The notes under the pieces were generated by a model. That model saw only the letters and a program-made list of their open reading frames with translations. It was not told where the DNA came from and did no database searches. Positions 36,301 to 47,444 of a stretch of DNA of 64,000 nucleotides are shown in pieces; the stretch's first letter is position 1, and every line of letters begins with the position of its first letter. The translations under genes and the position numbers were made by a program. The DNA lies in contig OY986437.1 in NCBI GenBank assembly GCA_963920525.1, positions 34,735,563-34,799,562 of the forward strand, read 5' to 3'. Origin of the DNA: Dichetophora obliterata. Lineage: Eukaryota; Arthropoda; Insecta; Diptera; Sciomyzidae.

Positions 36301-37880
36301 ATCGTTGCATCACTACATTTTACCTAGTTTTGTTGAAATTTGAGCAGTTTTTTATGTAAGGATTATGAAAAGACGGTTAGAAATATTTGGGTAAATATTT
36401 TTTATTGTTTTACGTAAGTATTAAAAGTAACAAAAAATTTTTTTGTGACGTTACTCCTGCCAAAAAACTTAAACAATAGTGCTGATTTTAATTCAGTACA
36501 CTTTATAAGTGAAATAAAATCTGAACATATATTTTAAAACATGTTTTGAATTTATTTCACCTCTAAGCCACTTCTAAGTGCCTCTATCATAGTCATGAAT
36601 TAAAATTATTAGTTACTTTTTTTGTAATGCTTACACAACTTTTGTTATTTGACGCAAAAAAATTAAATTTCTTAATGCTTATAATATACTTTGAATGCAA
36701 AAATAAGCAGTAGGAAATGTAGCAGTCAAATGGGTCTTAAGAAATTATAAAAAAGTATTATTTTTCAACATATCAGCTACTATCATTTTAGGGTTCATTC
36801 GCTGAAATGACGTAATTTCTGGATAGCATTTTCATGTTTCATTTGGCTCCGCAAAAATTATAATTCAATATCGAACAGAAAGAAATTTTCATCAACTCAA
36901 GTTGAGCAGCATTTTCTTTCCTAACACGAGTGAAAAGTTTCCGAATGGCACTCAGCCTAATTTTGTGAAATCAATCCCAAAAAAGTTTCGTTTTTTAAAG
37001 GCATTTCAATCCAACAAATGATTCGAATGAGTTAATTTTTGAGTGCGGAAAAGGCACTTCTACCTAAAAAGATTTATAAATTAATTCAAAACAGATCGTT
37101 TTGGTTTACTGGATTCGCAGGCAAAAAAAAAACTGCACAAAATAACAATAACAACATTCACAAAAGCTACCACAAACAGCAAACGTAACAGTTGCAATAA
37201 TAATAATAATAATAATAATAAAAATAATAGAAATTATTGAAATAAAAAGTGAAAACTGCACAAAAGGCGTTTGTTTGTTGTTAAATACTATAGTTCGCTA
37301 TGCGGTTGTTGTCGTTTTTGTTTCTGCTTTTAATGCTTGACTACTCTGCATGCTGTCTGCATTTTACTACTCTATGCAGCTGCTTGTGCTGCTGCAACAC
37401 GTTGCATGCAAAACGCTGTTCTTCGTCTAGAGCCACAAAAAGCTATCCTCTAGGTGTTTGACACATTTATGCACCAAATAATATCTATTTCGTTAAATGG
37501 TTTATAAATAAAATCATTGTTATTGCCCTCAAATGCTCATTGTTGCTTTTAAAATTTTCCGTTTGATTGCACTTTTTTGCACGCCGCTGTCGGCCAATGT
37601 ATTAAAATTTAACGTCAACTTGTATGAAACACAAACAAAATTAAAATAACATTAGCAATTTGTGTTAAAAGAGCAGACAATGAAAATGTATGCTTGGTGA
37701 AAATCACAGACTGGAAAACGTTTTTCAGACATGAGCTTAAAAAATGTTGACCATTTTTTAAAAAGGTGTTTATATTTAAATGTATATTTTTTCAACTTGT
37801 TTATTGTAAGCTTTTAAAGCTATATACAAAACCATGCCGGCTTTTTAGACTATTTTAACTCCTCTTCATTAGCGCAACAA

Positions 37881-37909
37881 CAAGTTTGTTTCTTAAATCT
37901 TTTGTTTAT
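37881..37909 (+). repeat. CTTAAGTCTTTTGTTT motif, copy at 37.9 kb
   Basis: Reads CAAGTTTGTTTCTTAAATC then TTTTGTTTA, 140 nt before the next laccase exon. Confidence 0.7.
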
Positions 37910-38051
37910 AATATCTTGGGAAAATTATTCGAGTTAAATTTAAATTGAATTTGAATAGACAAATTCGTCAGCTTTAATAGCACTATTTAATTTCTTAAAA
38001 TTTATTTTATTCAACTTGCTAATTGACATTTCTCTCTTTCCATTTCAACAG

Positions 38052-38336
38052 TGCCTGCCAAGTGTGCACACCCAATGCCACCAACACTGTCTGGAGTCAT
38101 TGCCAATGCGTGCTAGCTGATGGCGTGGAACGTGGTATTTTGACAGCGAATCGTATGATACCCGGTCCCAGTATACAAGTGTGTGAAAACGACAAGGTTG
38201 TGATTGATGTGGAAAATCATATGGAAGGCATGGAGGTTACCATCCATTGGCACGGCATCTGGCAACGTGGTTCACAGTACTACGATGGTGTACCATTCGT
38301 TACACAGTGTCCCATTCAGCAAGGCAACACATTCAG
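38052..38336 (+). CDS. Lac2: Laccase 2 exon: Cys-rich domain and first copper motif
   Basis: This exon (285 nt) runs from AACAG|TGCC to TTCAG|GTAT and joins in phase 2 on both sides. It encodes ACQVCTPNATNTVWSHCQC, the rest of the Cys-rich domain, then the first cupredoxin domain with GPSIQVCENDKVVIDVENH and HWHG (38245-38256). In multicopper oxidases the two His of HWHG bind the type 2 and type 3 coppers of the trinuclear centre that reduces oxygen. The exon continues to GVPFVTQCPIQQGNTFR, also typical of laccases. Nothing is degraded. Confidence 0.96.
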
Positions 38337-38430
38337 GTATTGGCGAAAATTCAATAAAATTCCACATCTTTTGCTTACTTATGTATAGCTAAACGTGCTT
38401 TATTTTGACGCATTAATCACTCCTCCACAG

Positions 38431-38906
38431 ATATCAATGGACTGGCAATGCTGGCACGCATTTCTGGCACGCGCATACTGGCTTGCAGAAGCTTGATGGT
38501 CTCTATGGCAGCATTGTTGTACGTCAGCCGCCCTCACGTGATCCCAACTCGCATCTTTATGACTTTGATTTGACGACACACATCATGTTGATCAGCGATT
38601 GGATGCACGAAGATGCTGCTGAACGTTATCCAGGTCGTCTGGCTGTTAACACTGGTCAAGATCCTGAATCGATGTTGGTCAATGGTAAAGGTCAATTCCG
38701 TGATCCAAATACCGGCTTCATGACAAACACACCACTCGAAATCTTTACAATAACACCGGGACGTCGTTATCGCTTCCGTATGATTAACGCATTTGCATCG
38801 GTGTGTCCAGCACAGGTGACAATTGAAGGACACGGCATGACTGTAATTTCCACAGATGGTGAACCAGTGCATCCTGTTGAGGTGAACACGATCATATCGT
38901 TCTCAG
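38431..38906 (+). CDS. Lac2: Laccase 2 exon: second copper motif, cupredoxin 1 to 2
   Basis: This exon (476 nt) follows a 94-nt intron (acceptor CTCCACAG) and ends TCTCAG|GTAAGT in phase 1. It starts YQWTGNAGTHFWHAHTGLQ; HAH (38468-38476) gives two further ligands to the type 3 copper pair. The remainder (GLYGSIVVRQPPSRDPNSHL, LISDWMHEDAAERYPGR, TPLEIFTITPGRRYRFRMIN) forms the end of domain 1 and most of domain 2. The match to known dipteran laccase 2 is nearly residue for residue. The gene is probably under strong purifying selection. Confidence 0.97.
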
Positions 38907-40215
38907 GTAAGTAACGTGAAGTGAGCTAGTTGGAATGAGAAGTTGTTGATGTCGTTGTAGTTGCTGCTCTAGTAATAGTTGACAGCTTATTTACATAACA
39001 AATAAGTAGCCAGCGGCTATTTTTGTTAAAAACAGGGTGGCTAAGCAATGCAAAAACTATATGAGAGTTAGTAAAAAATTTAAGTATAAGACCTGATACA
39101 TAGTGGGACCATACCTTGAATTTATTTTCTGATCGAAGGATTAGAACTAGCAGAAAAATTTTTTTTACATGCTCGTACCAAAAATGTTAAAAAAAAAGCA
39201 AAAAAAATAAAAAACTTGCCACGAGATGTAATGGGTATGGTAATAGATATTATGACTGCAGACTGTGATAACTTGAGTTTTTTTAATTTACTCTAAAAAT
39301 CAGGATTTGGTGTAAAAAACGGAGAGTTTTTTGGTAGGGGTTCATATAATGGTTACATTTGCAGAAACACAATTATATATTATATATACAGAAAAGACCT
39401 TTCAGATATCAAATATTTATATATTTTTTCAATATAATGTAAAATTTACAGGTACAATTTTTCTGATTTCTCTAATTTTGAAGTAAAATCATGTACACAT
39501 TTTTTAAGAAATAGCCTCAATATGTGACCTTTGCTTATTTTAAATGCAACAAAATTTTATTTAACTAGAATCGATTGAAAATAAATCAAGTGATTGTATT
39601 TTAAGCATTCGCAATTCTGTGGAAGACAATTCAAAATAGTATTTTTCTTGTATTCTCTGCGGAACGTTTTAATTTTTTTGTAATTGAATTATTGGCCAAA
39701 TATTGGTATTTTCCCAAAATTTTATATAGAAGTAAGAAATCTTAATAAAGAATACCGCGATCAATTGTCCAACAATTGATATAAGCTATATTGTTTCAGA
39801 TAAGAAATGTGTTATAGTTTCTAAAATTTTAAAGATAAAAGAACATTTAGACATCAATTAATATCAAAGCAAAAAATTTAGTAACTTTTATATTTTTCTG
39901 AAAATCTATACAAACGATTGCATTTTTTAAATGAATCATTATTTTTTACTCGAAATGCATCAACTTTGCAAAAAAATTTACTTAAGCAAAAACAATTAAG
40001 AATTAGCCAAAGAACTCGTGTAAGGTTCTTACATCTTCTTAATGCATTTTTGAAACTTTAAAAAAATTGCCTACATGGAGAAAATTCGTTGAGCACAAGT
40101 CATGATCCCAGCTGTTCATAAAATACAAAATCTGTTTCTTTTAACCATATCTAATTTTTGATCATGTATTATCGACTATGCTCACAATAATTGCTATAAT
40201 TCTATATAAAACTTG

Positions 40216-40602
40216 TACACGGTAAAATATCTTGGACTAAATTATAAGCTTTTATTGAAAAATCTACTTTACAAAAAAAATAAATTTTTAATCCGCAAAA
40301 GGCTTAAAAAAAGCAACATTAATATCAACTTAAAATAAAAAAATTGCTCTGATTTTTCACGATTTGAACACACGTCCTCTGTTTTGGTATAACACCTTAT
40401 CAACTCGTTCAACTCAATTATTAACAAGGTTTCACTTATTTTGCATCATTACCAATGCAAGTACGTTCCTTTCAGAAACCTGGGTTCGAGACCCAGCAAA
40501 ATTAAACTAAAGTAGGAATTACAAAATAGTACTTTTTGGATAAAAAAAATCCTTTAAACCAAAGTTTGGATTAAAAAGTAGTCGAAAATTTTTAACCGTG
40601 TA
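40216..40602. mobile_element. TA-flanked MITE with a tRNA-type T arm
   Basis: The ends are TACACGGTAAAAT (40216) and the inverted TACACGGTTAAAA (to 40602), with TA as target. The 383-bp element has no frame. At 40480-40496 it contains CCTGGGTTCGAGACCCAG, a perfectly paired T stem-loop with a B-box core; an A box is not evident. The arrangement parallels the element at 10111-10568. Confidence 0.7.
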
Positions 40603-42404
40603 TAAAACACTGATCATGTATTATGATAAGATTTTTATTTCCATAATTTTTATGATCAGCACAAATGCATTTATTAATGCTCTGTGACAATTAGTGACAC
40701 TAGCAATTAGCAATTAGTGACACTAATTGCTCTTAAAAGTGTTTACAATTTATAAACGTTGATCATAAATTGGTATCAAATGCTTATAACGAAGAACACA
40801 AAAAAAAAACAACACTGAAGCAATATTAGAAAATGAAGCAGAACATAAAAGAAAAAATCTGAAAATTTTTGGCTACGGTCTGGTTTAAGTGTAAAAAAAT
40901 AAATAAAGTTTATAATAAAGTGTAAAATAGTTAATGTACTAAGGTTATAGTTTATAATAAATTTTTACTATATGTATACAAATAAATAGCTTTTGTAATA
41001 ATATAACAAAAATCTTTAATTTTTCCTAAAAAGGTTTATTCAATTCAATATCAACTGTGCATGATCGATGAATACTTTAGCAACACATCTTACGCCAGTT
41101 GCTCACACATTATGAACATTGTGGTTAATATCACAGTGCAACACGAAAAAAAATAACCATATACAGACACAAATACGTGATAAAAGACCAAAAAAAAGAC
41201 CCCTGTCTCCCAGTTTTGCCCAAAGTCCTCCAGGTTTTTTTTTATGGGCCCCCAAAGATGTGGGGCCTCGGGGTCATTTTTGCAAAAAAATTATCATTTT
41301 CTCAAGCTTATATCTTGCAAACCGTTCGGAATTTTGATTTACTCTCTGAGGCAAAGTTTTAGCTCTTGTCATAAAGAACAAAAATTGTGAACATATAAAA
41401 TAAAAAAAAACTTCATCTTATAAGGTTAACTTCATAAGGTCAAAATCGCAAAAAACTTTAAAAAATGAGCGAAAAATGGCCCAAAAAGCATTTTTTTATT
41501 TTCCGCCTTTACGAACAAATGTACTTTATGAAAAATGCGCCAATTTTCTTTGGCCTGATAGGGCTTACAGCACTGATTAAAACCCCAAAGTTTTTTTAAG
41601 GAGGCCGATCCAACTTCTTGAGATATAGGCCTTTATAGCTTGAGTATATAATCGCTTATATCTCACCCATTTCTTATCCGATCTGGTTGAGATGGGTATC
41701 GTTGAGAAGACCTTTGAAAATACTATAAATCTGTATATAAATATGTTAATTTTTATTAACTCATTGGATCAAATTAAAAAAAAAAAAATGTTAACCTCAC
41801 TTTTTTAAAAAAAATCTGGCTTTCTCAAAAAACAGCTCTAGTAAAAAAACAATTGAAGTGTAGGAAAATAATCGATTTCTTAAAAAAAAGTTTATTTCAA
41901 AACTTTGAACGTAAATAATTGTCAGTCAGGAGGCCGAGTGTGTGAGTGCACTGTACCTTCACTGATAGTAAGCGCATTCTAATAAAAATTCTCAAGCTGG
42001 TGGGTGAGTTCCCGTGCCCAAACTGTCTAACAACTACCTGGAAGCATACATCTGCATTAAATTCACATAAAAACAACCAGAAATATAAAAAAAATACCTG
42101 GAAACACATTTTAGTCTTGTCATAAAGACGAAATTCTGAACATATAAAATCAAAAAAACTTCTATCAAAAAACTACCTGAAAGCAAACATCTGCATTGAA
42201 TTCACATTGTAGCTCTTGTCATGTTTAATGTCTTGTATGTTTAATTTACGCTCAAAAATTAAATATGCCTGGCCAGAACCATGTGTTTGTCCAAGGGTTA
42301 ACACCGTTTAGGTAGCGCTTAAGTATCATGCGATCACGCACCGACCGCAGCAGCACAGGCAATGCAGTAAGCTCAGCACACGCAACAAGGGACGCAGCAC
42401 ACAA

Positions 42405-42440
42405 TATAAAAGCGACACGACGCTCACATCGAGGCATTAC
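42405..42440 (+). promoter_or_regulatory. TATA-box promoter candidate inside the TTAA element
   Basis: TATAAAAG at 42405-42412 lies in a locally GC-richer stretch (about 42310-42470) and is followed by CACATCGAGGCATTACACAG, which has initiator-like sequence 20-30 bp downstream. No open frame follows, so a non-coding transcript or the leftover promoter of a lost transposase gene is possible. Confidence 0.35.
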
Positions 42441-42610
42441 ACAGCGCGACGTCAACGAGAGCTCAGCGGTGAAAGTTTTAAAGTGAAACTAAAAACGTGA
42501 AAGTACTACAGCATAATTCGCACACAACATTGGCAACTGACAATTTCAATATGCAGTGTGAAAATATTGATTTATTTTGCTACGTTTGCGGTCATCAAAT
42601 CAGAAAAAAA

Positions 42611-42853
42611 GTTCTACAACATTGCAATAGGAAAAGAATCTTTTAACTAGTCAATTCAAGAAAGCATATAAGTTGTTTTTCGATGTATCTCAATGTTGAA
42701 GTAAAGAAAAACAAATGAAATTTTCTACAACATTGCATTGAAAAAGTTCTACAACATTGCAATAGGAAAAGAATCTTTTAACTAGTCAATTCAAGAAAGC
42801 ATATAAGTTGTTTTTCGATGTATCTCAATGTTGAAGTAAAGAAAAACAAATGA
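42611..42853 (+). repeat. Recent tandem duplication, period 134 bp
   Basis: The block 42611-42718, beginning GTTCTACAACATTGCAATAG, recurs without a visible difference at 42745-42852. Perfect identity implies a very recent duplication, or an assembly artefact. Confidence 0.85.
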
Positions 42854-43389
42854 CATTTTCGGGAAATTTTTCCCTTTTGCGGCTACCTAAACGGTGTTAA
42901 GAATCACTTGGAAGTTCATATGTTCTAGAAAGTTGATTATTGAGATCTAAGGTTAATTTTTGTAGTTGATTATTTCCTTGAATTTTGAACGGTTTGCTAC
43001 CTATGGACCTGAACAGGGGAAAAAAGGTAAAAAAAATTGAAATTTTTAATGTTTTTTGCGATTTTGACCTTGAAGATAAAGTTTTTTATTTTATATGTTC
43101 ACAATTTTTGCTCTTTATGACAAGAGCTACAACTTTACCTCAGAGAGAAAATCAAAATTCCGAACGGTTTGCAAGATATGAGCTTGAGAAAATTATCATT
43201 TTTTTGCAAAAATGACACCGAGGCCCCACATCTTTGGGGGCCCATAAAAAAAACCTGGAGGACTTTGGGCAAAACTGGTAGACGGAGTCTTTTTTTTTTG
43301 GTCTTTTATCACGTAGTGAAGTCCGTATATGGTTCAATTTTACACAAGTTGATCATATATTTTCTAAATTTGTATTATGGTTAAGCAAA

Positions 43390-44065
43390 ACTTGCGCTTG
43401 ACTCTCAGTCACTTCAAAATTCTGCTAGATTTCAGCAAAAACTATTCAAAATTTGCTATTCCAGTTTATAGTAACTAAGCAAATTTTTGATTAAATTTAA
43501 GCAAAATTTTGCTGAGTTATTATACACTGCAAAAGCAAATTTCTACTTGTTTCAAGCAAATATTTGCTAAGTTATTATAAATTAAAACAGCAAATTTTGA
43601 TTAGTTTTTGCTGTAACCTAGCATATTTTTGAAATTAAATAATTATTAACATTAAATTGAATTGAAAAATTACCACCTCGGCCGCGTGAGTGTAATTGCA
43701 TGGGCTTATCCATTTGACCATCGCAATTGTTAACCAATCGTTGCCTTATTTTTTTCATTAAGAAAAAAGCGAGTGCTAGTGTGCATAGAAGAAATTTGCT
43801 TGAATTAAGTAAAAATTTGCTATTTGAGTTTAACTTAGTTATAACTTAGCAAATATTTGCTTGAATTAAGTAGAAATTTGCTTTTGCAATTTATAAAAAT
43901 TTATTAAAATTTTGCTTGAATTTAATAAAAATTTTGCTTTTTCCTAAATACATGAGGAGTGATTTCAATTTGGCAATCTTGTTCTAAAATTACACAGTGA
44001 TTGAGCAAAGTCTTGCTGATTTTCTTTCAAGCAAAACATTTGCTTAATTTAAGCAAATAATTTTC
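43390..44065. repeat. Hairpin-rich element built on AGCAAA/TTTGCT
   Basis: About fifteen AGCAAA or TTTGCT words occur in paired form (for example AAGCAAATATTTGCTAAG). The block 43535-43600 is an inverted copy of about 43800-43895. In the middle (about 43675-43740, minus strand) TGGTCAAATGGATAAGCC resembles a tRNA A box. This is probably a foldback-type MITE; exact ends are uncertain. Confidence 0.6.
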
Positions 44066-44935
44066 TCTTGCTCCACATTTATGAGCACAAATGCTTTTTT
44101 CATAATCAGTTGCTCCACCGAATTCTCTCCGTGTAATACCTCAATTCAAAAATTGCTTCAAAATTTCTTAATTTCTTACACATATTCTTTAAATCGAAGA
44201 ATTTTATGTTTAATAAAATTTTTTGTTGAACTGATGCTTTCGAGTAAAAAATCATTCGAACTTGTTTTTTAGAAATAATCTACTTTTTCAATACTAAATT
44301 TTTTATTTACAAAAAATAGTCCACAAAAAACCGAAAATGCAGCTACACAGATTGATCTATAATTAAATTGAATGACTAATTGTTATAACATGATAAGTCG
44401 TTTGATTTTAAAAATCTTTTTTACATTAATTTTAGTATGCAATGCAATACCAACACTAACTGTTAAGAAGATAAAACCTTTTTGAACTATATATAGAAAC
44501 CACTCTTCAAAGTATCAGTGGACAGTTTCTTTTATCATACAATAACTCATTTTTATAAAACTTTAAACTTGATTATTTCGATATCATGTTCTTGCAATGA
44601 GTCCTTTAATTATAATCTAATTTTTCGGGCCATCAGGTTAATTTTAAATTCGAAGAAAAAATTTAGTTTTTTAATAAAAATTGTGCAAAATATACAATCA
44701 AAATTGAAAATCCGGGTATTAAATATATATAAATTTAAGAAAAATGTTTCGTGTTTTGAATGGAATTGTTTCAGTGGACAGCTTAAAATGCTGCGGAAAA
44801 TAAGTAAAAAGTTTTAAAATCACTAAAATTCAAGTTTAATAAGTACTTGAATAAAACTGGAAAAACAATTTGAGAAGAGCTTCGAAAGTAAATCCGCAAT
44901 ATATTAAAGAAAATTTTAAAACCACTAAAGTAACA
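44066..44935. other. A/T-rich DNA, nothing recognised
   Basis: Intron sequence with short composition-driven frames only. Confidence 0.45.
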
Positions 44936-45401
44936 GTTTGAAACAGTGGCGTAGATATAAGGTGGATTTGTGGGTCTGGACCCCTTCCAGAGCCATGATA
45001 ACTTTACCAAATATATCAGGATATTGTGAATTGATATTAAGTTCAGCACTAGTCCAAATGTATATGTATTGCCAAAAACTCTGCTTTTTTTCAAGAAAGT
45101 TATCAAAATTTTATTTAGTTCAGTGTTTAATTTTTCTAAATCGGTCAACAATTACTAGAGATGTATTGACATGTGTGGCTTCCGGAAATTCGGTGTTGCT
45201 TAGATTCAATTCAACAAGCCCATTATTTTTTTGCCTACCTACCGTTTTTTGACGTTTCTACAAAGTAAGGCTGTGAAATATGACATTCGGCTTCTCAAAA
45301 CAGTCAGATAATCAGGTTTTAAAAAGTATACTTTTTTAAGGTTATTATATGTTTATGGAACCCACCCCCAACCAAAAGCTATCTACGCCACTGGTTTGAA
45401 A
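44936..45401. mobile_element. Non-autonomous hAT-like MITE (450 bp)
   Basis: Ends CAGTGGCGTAGATA (44944) and TATCTACGCCACTG (to 45393) are inverted and flanked by a perfect 8-bp duplication GTTTGAAA (44936-44943 and 45394-45401). The CAGTGGCGTAG terminus is common among insect hAT-type MITEs. No frame is conserved. Confidence 0.85.
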
Positions 45402-45475
45402 AGTACTGACCTTACAATTTCAAGTAGTAGACTTACATAAGAATAGATCACAATGAATGAAGTAGAATAGCAGAA

Positions 45476-45713
45476 GGAGTATTCACGATTCAGTGCACTT
45501 GCCAGTGCAGTTGAGGAATTTTTCAGTTTGGTTTTCGTGAACACACCACTATCACTATTTCTAATGCACACAACTGCACAACTGCCCAAATCCTCAAGTT
45601 TAAGGCTATAGTAGAAATGCACTTGTACAGATTTTTGACGTTCGTGTATATTATTTTTGTAAAGTGCACAAGTTTTCAACTACACTAGTAAGTGCACTGA
45701 ATCGTGAATACCC
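45476..45713. mobile_element. Small MITE with 35-bp inverted ends
   Basis: GTATTCACGATTCAGTGCAC near 45479 is repeated inverted at about 45690-45710, and the match extends inward with mismatches to about 35 bp. The outer bases (GGA against GGG) and the target duplication are unclear. The element is about 238 bp and non-coding. Confidence 0.6.
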
Positions 45714-47069
45714 TTATAATTCTTCGATCGGGAAAAAAAATAACTGGAAAATGTGCTAAAAACAATTTGAGAAGCACTGAAAAATCGAATAAAAATAGTT
45801 TGCGAGGTCCCAAGCATAGATGATCAGAACGTCCAACAATAACAAAAATTTTGTATTAAAAAGAAACCATAGTAAAAGTATGGAATCCTACTTTTGATCA
45901 GGAAATGAAGCAAAATCTCACATGTTAGATACCACCTATTCTCTGTTTTTTTTACACAATTGGGTAAGATTTAATGGGGCTCTCTGGCTTAAGCTTGGTT
46001 TCTAATATAAAAAAACTTTACAGTTAACTTTTTTCAATAAATTGGATTCCTCTTAACTTGTAAATTGCATTAAGTGCTGAAAAACTTCCTCCGATTAATG
46101 AAAAATAATTTGAAATAGACTTTTTATTATCTAATAACCTTTATTCCTAATTTTTAATTTGAAATAGCGAACTTTTACTTACTTAATATAAATCTTTAGT
46201 TTTATGCACTTAAAGGATTTATTTAGACTTACCTTTGTCAAGGGGTAGTTTTCGGAGTTCAAACTCACATGTTATTTTTTAAAACATATTTTTTTAATAT
46301 TTTTAATACGCTGGCAAAATTTGGGTTTTTTAAAACTCCGAACCAAGTTATATTATATGTGAATTTTTTGATCTCGCATTTTATTTTTAAATTTTAAAAA
46401 AATTTTTAATTTTTTAACTGAGAGCACATACCGGCCGAACAATGCCTGATTTTTCATATTTTTCTCGGTCATAAAAGGGTCGTTTGCAGGACTTTTTGCC
46501 CAAACAGAGGCCGTACAGAGGCCGTTTTGAAATAATTTTGGCTGTACAATGAGATTATTCTACAATGAAAATAAGCAGCATATTTTTTACCTAAATGCAT
46601 TGAAAAATAAATTATTTTGCGCCACACACTATAAATGGTGATACCATAAACATCAGCATCGCCGAATGAGGCTTGCTTTTTTTGTTGCGCATACGTTTGC
46701 TCAATAAGAGCTTAGAAAAATTTGGTGGTATACAAAGGGTGCACAGTAGCCGTACAACTTAATTCAGCCCTTGTACGGCCTTTATTCGACCCAACTTTCG
46801 ATCGCTAGGCTTTTTGGATTATTTTTAGGCCATGTTCGACCCTTGTAAGTTCGTTCGGCCCATGTTCGTTCGCTGTTTGCCCACTAATATTTTTATTTGG
46901 GATCCTCTTTATAGGTTTAGTAAGTGAGCAAAATTTCATGACTTTCTAATGATTATTTTTCAAGAACTTGATTTTTGGCACGAAAAATTGCTCTACAATG
47001 AATTATTTCATTTTCTTCTATTTCTAACAGTATTTAAATTCCGAAATGACAATCGAAATTTTCTTCGAT
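45714..47069. other. Intron DNA with a GTTCGACC/TTCGGCC repeat fragment
   Basis: At about 46430-46910 are CGGCCGAACAATGCC, GGCCATGTTCGACCCTTG and GTTCGGCCCATGTTCG, related to the 23.7-kb array and to 28505. The rest is A/T-rich without features. Confidence 0.5.
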
Positions 47070-47444
47070 GAATTTTAAGACTAGTAATAATAATAATAAT
47101 AAACTGGCCATTTCAGCCTTTGGAAGGACTTTGACCTAGCTTCTATTGATCAATTGTGTTGTGCGTGTTATTAAATGTTTGATCACAAATGACCGAGAAT
47201 TGGACCTACGTGTTTTATGCCGACTCCGAACGGCTTATGTTCTCAAGAAGCTTTACATGGCAATTTTTACTCTCTGATGTTTGCCATTGTCTGCAGAGAG
47301 GTAACGACCGAACAGAAAAATTAATTCAATTCAAAAAACTTTCTGTCTGAGCTGGAATTGAACCCGGGCCACCACGGTTCTTTAGCTTAGGAGCCAAGCA
47401 CTTTACCCACTGAGCTACGATCACCACCGTCGAATTTAAGACTA
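47070..47444 (-). mobile_element. tRNA-derived SINE, copy 1
   Basis: On the minus strand the element starts at 47431 with a tRNA-like head: A box TAGCTCAGTGGGTAAAG (complement of 47401-47417) and B box GGTTCAATTCC (complement of 47354-47364). A tRNA-unrelated body follows, then a short TTATTATTA tail near 47084-47100. It is flanked by near-identical 13-14-bp duplications GAATTT(T)AAGACTA (47070-47083 and 47432-47444), as expected for LINE-driven insertion. A second copy is at 58943-59276. Confidence 0.88.

Larger units (their letters stand above)
30856..38051 (+). other. Laccase intron of 7.2 kb
   Basis: The intron runs from GTAAGT at 30856 to TTTCAACAG at 38051, phase 2. It holds four CTTAAGTC-motif copies (30906, 31428, 32941, 37881), a poly-C run (about 32063-32074), a TGTG-rich tract (about 32295-32332), an ATTACAATTACTGTAAT repeat field (33010-33330 and about 33850-33920), a perfect 12-bp hairpin at 34649-34718, ATTAATCG-rich DNA (about 34870-34980 and 36200-36310) and an AAT microsatellite (37196-37220). 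No coding exon was recognised in it. Confidence 0.7.
42298..42900. mobile_element. TTAA-flanked, piggyBac-like MITE (595 bp)
   Basis: Perfect inverted ends CACCGTTTAGGTAGC (42302-42316) and GCTACCTAAACGGTG (42882-42896) are bounded by TTAA on both sides, the duplication made by piggyBac-type transposases. There is no transposase. Inside are a TATA box in GC-richer DNA (42405) and a perfect 134-bp-period tandem duplication (copies start at 42611 and 42745). The element interrupts the larger foldback. Confidence 0.85.
41153..43336. repeat. 2.2-kb foldback element with about 300-bp inverted arms
   Basis: The arm 41153-41460 is the inverted copy of 43046-43336. Shared landmarks include TACGTGATAAAAGACC, GGGCCCCCAAAGATGTGG and CAAACCGTTCGGAATTTTGA. 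Smaller internal duplications (about 42030 and 42170; 41365 and 42115) show repeated rearrangement. A TTAA-flanked MITE is nested inside (42302-42896). No transposase frame was recognised. Confidence 0.8.

Noticed and set aside
36173..36315. Small hAT-like insertion with TAGTGATG ends
   Set aside because: The inner TIR match is poor and the flanking 8-mers (TAATTTTC, CATTTTAC) agree at only 5 of 8 positions.
38534..38872. Minus-strand 112-codon frame opposite a laccase exon
   Set aside because: It is a shadow of the strongly coding plus strand and has no domain.
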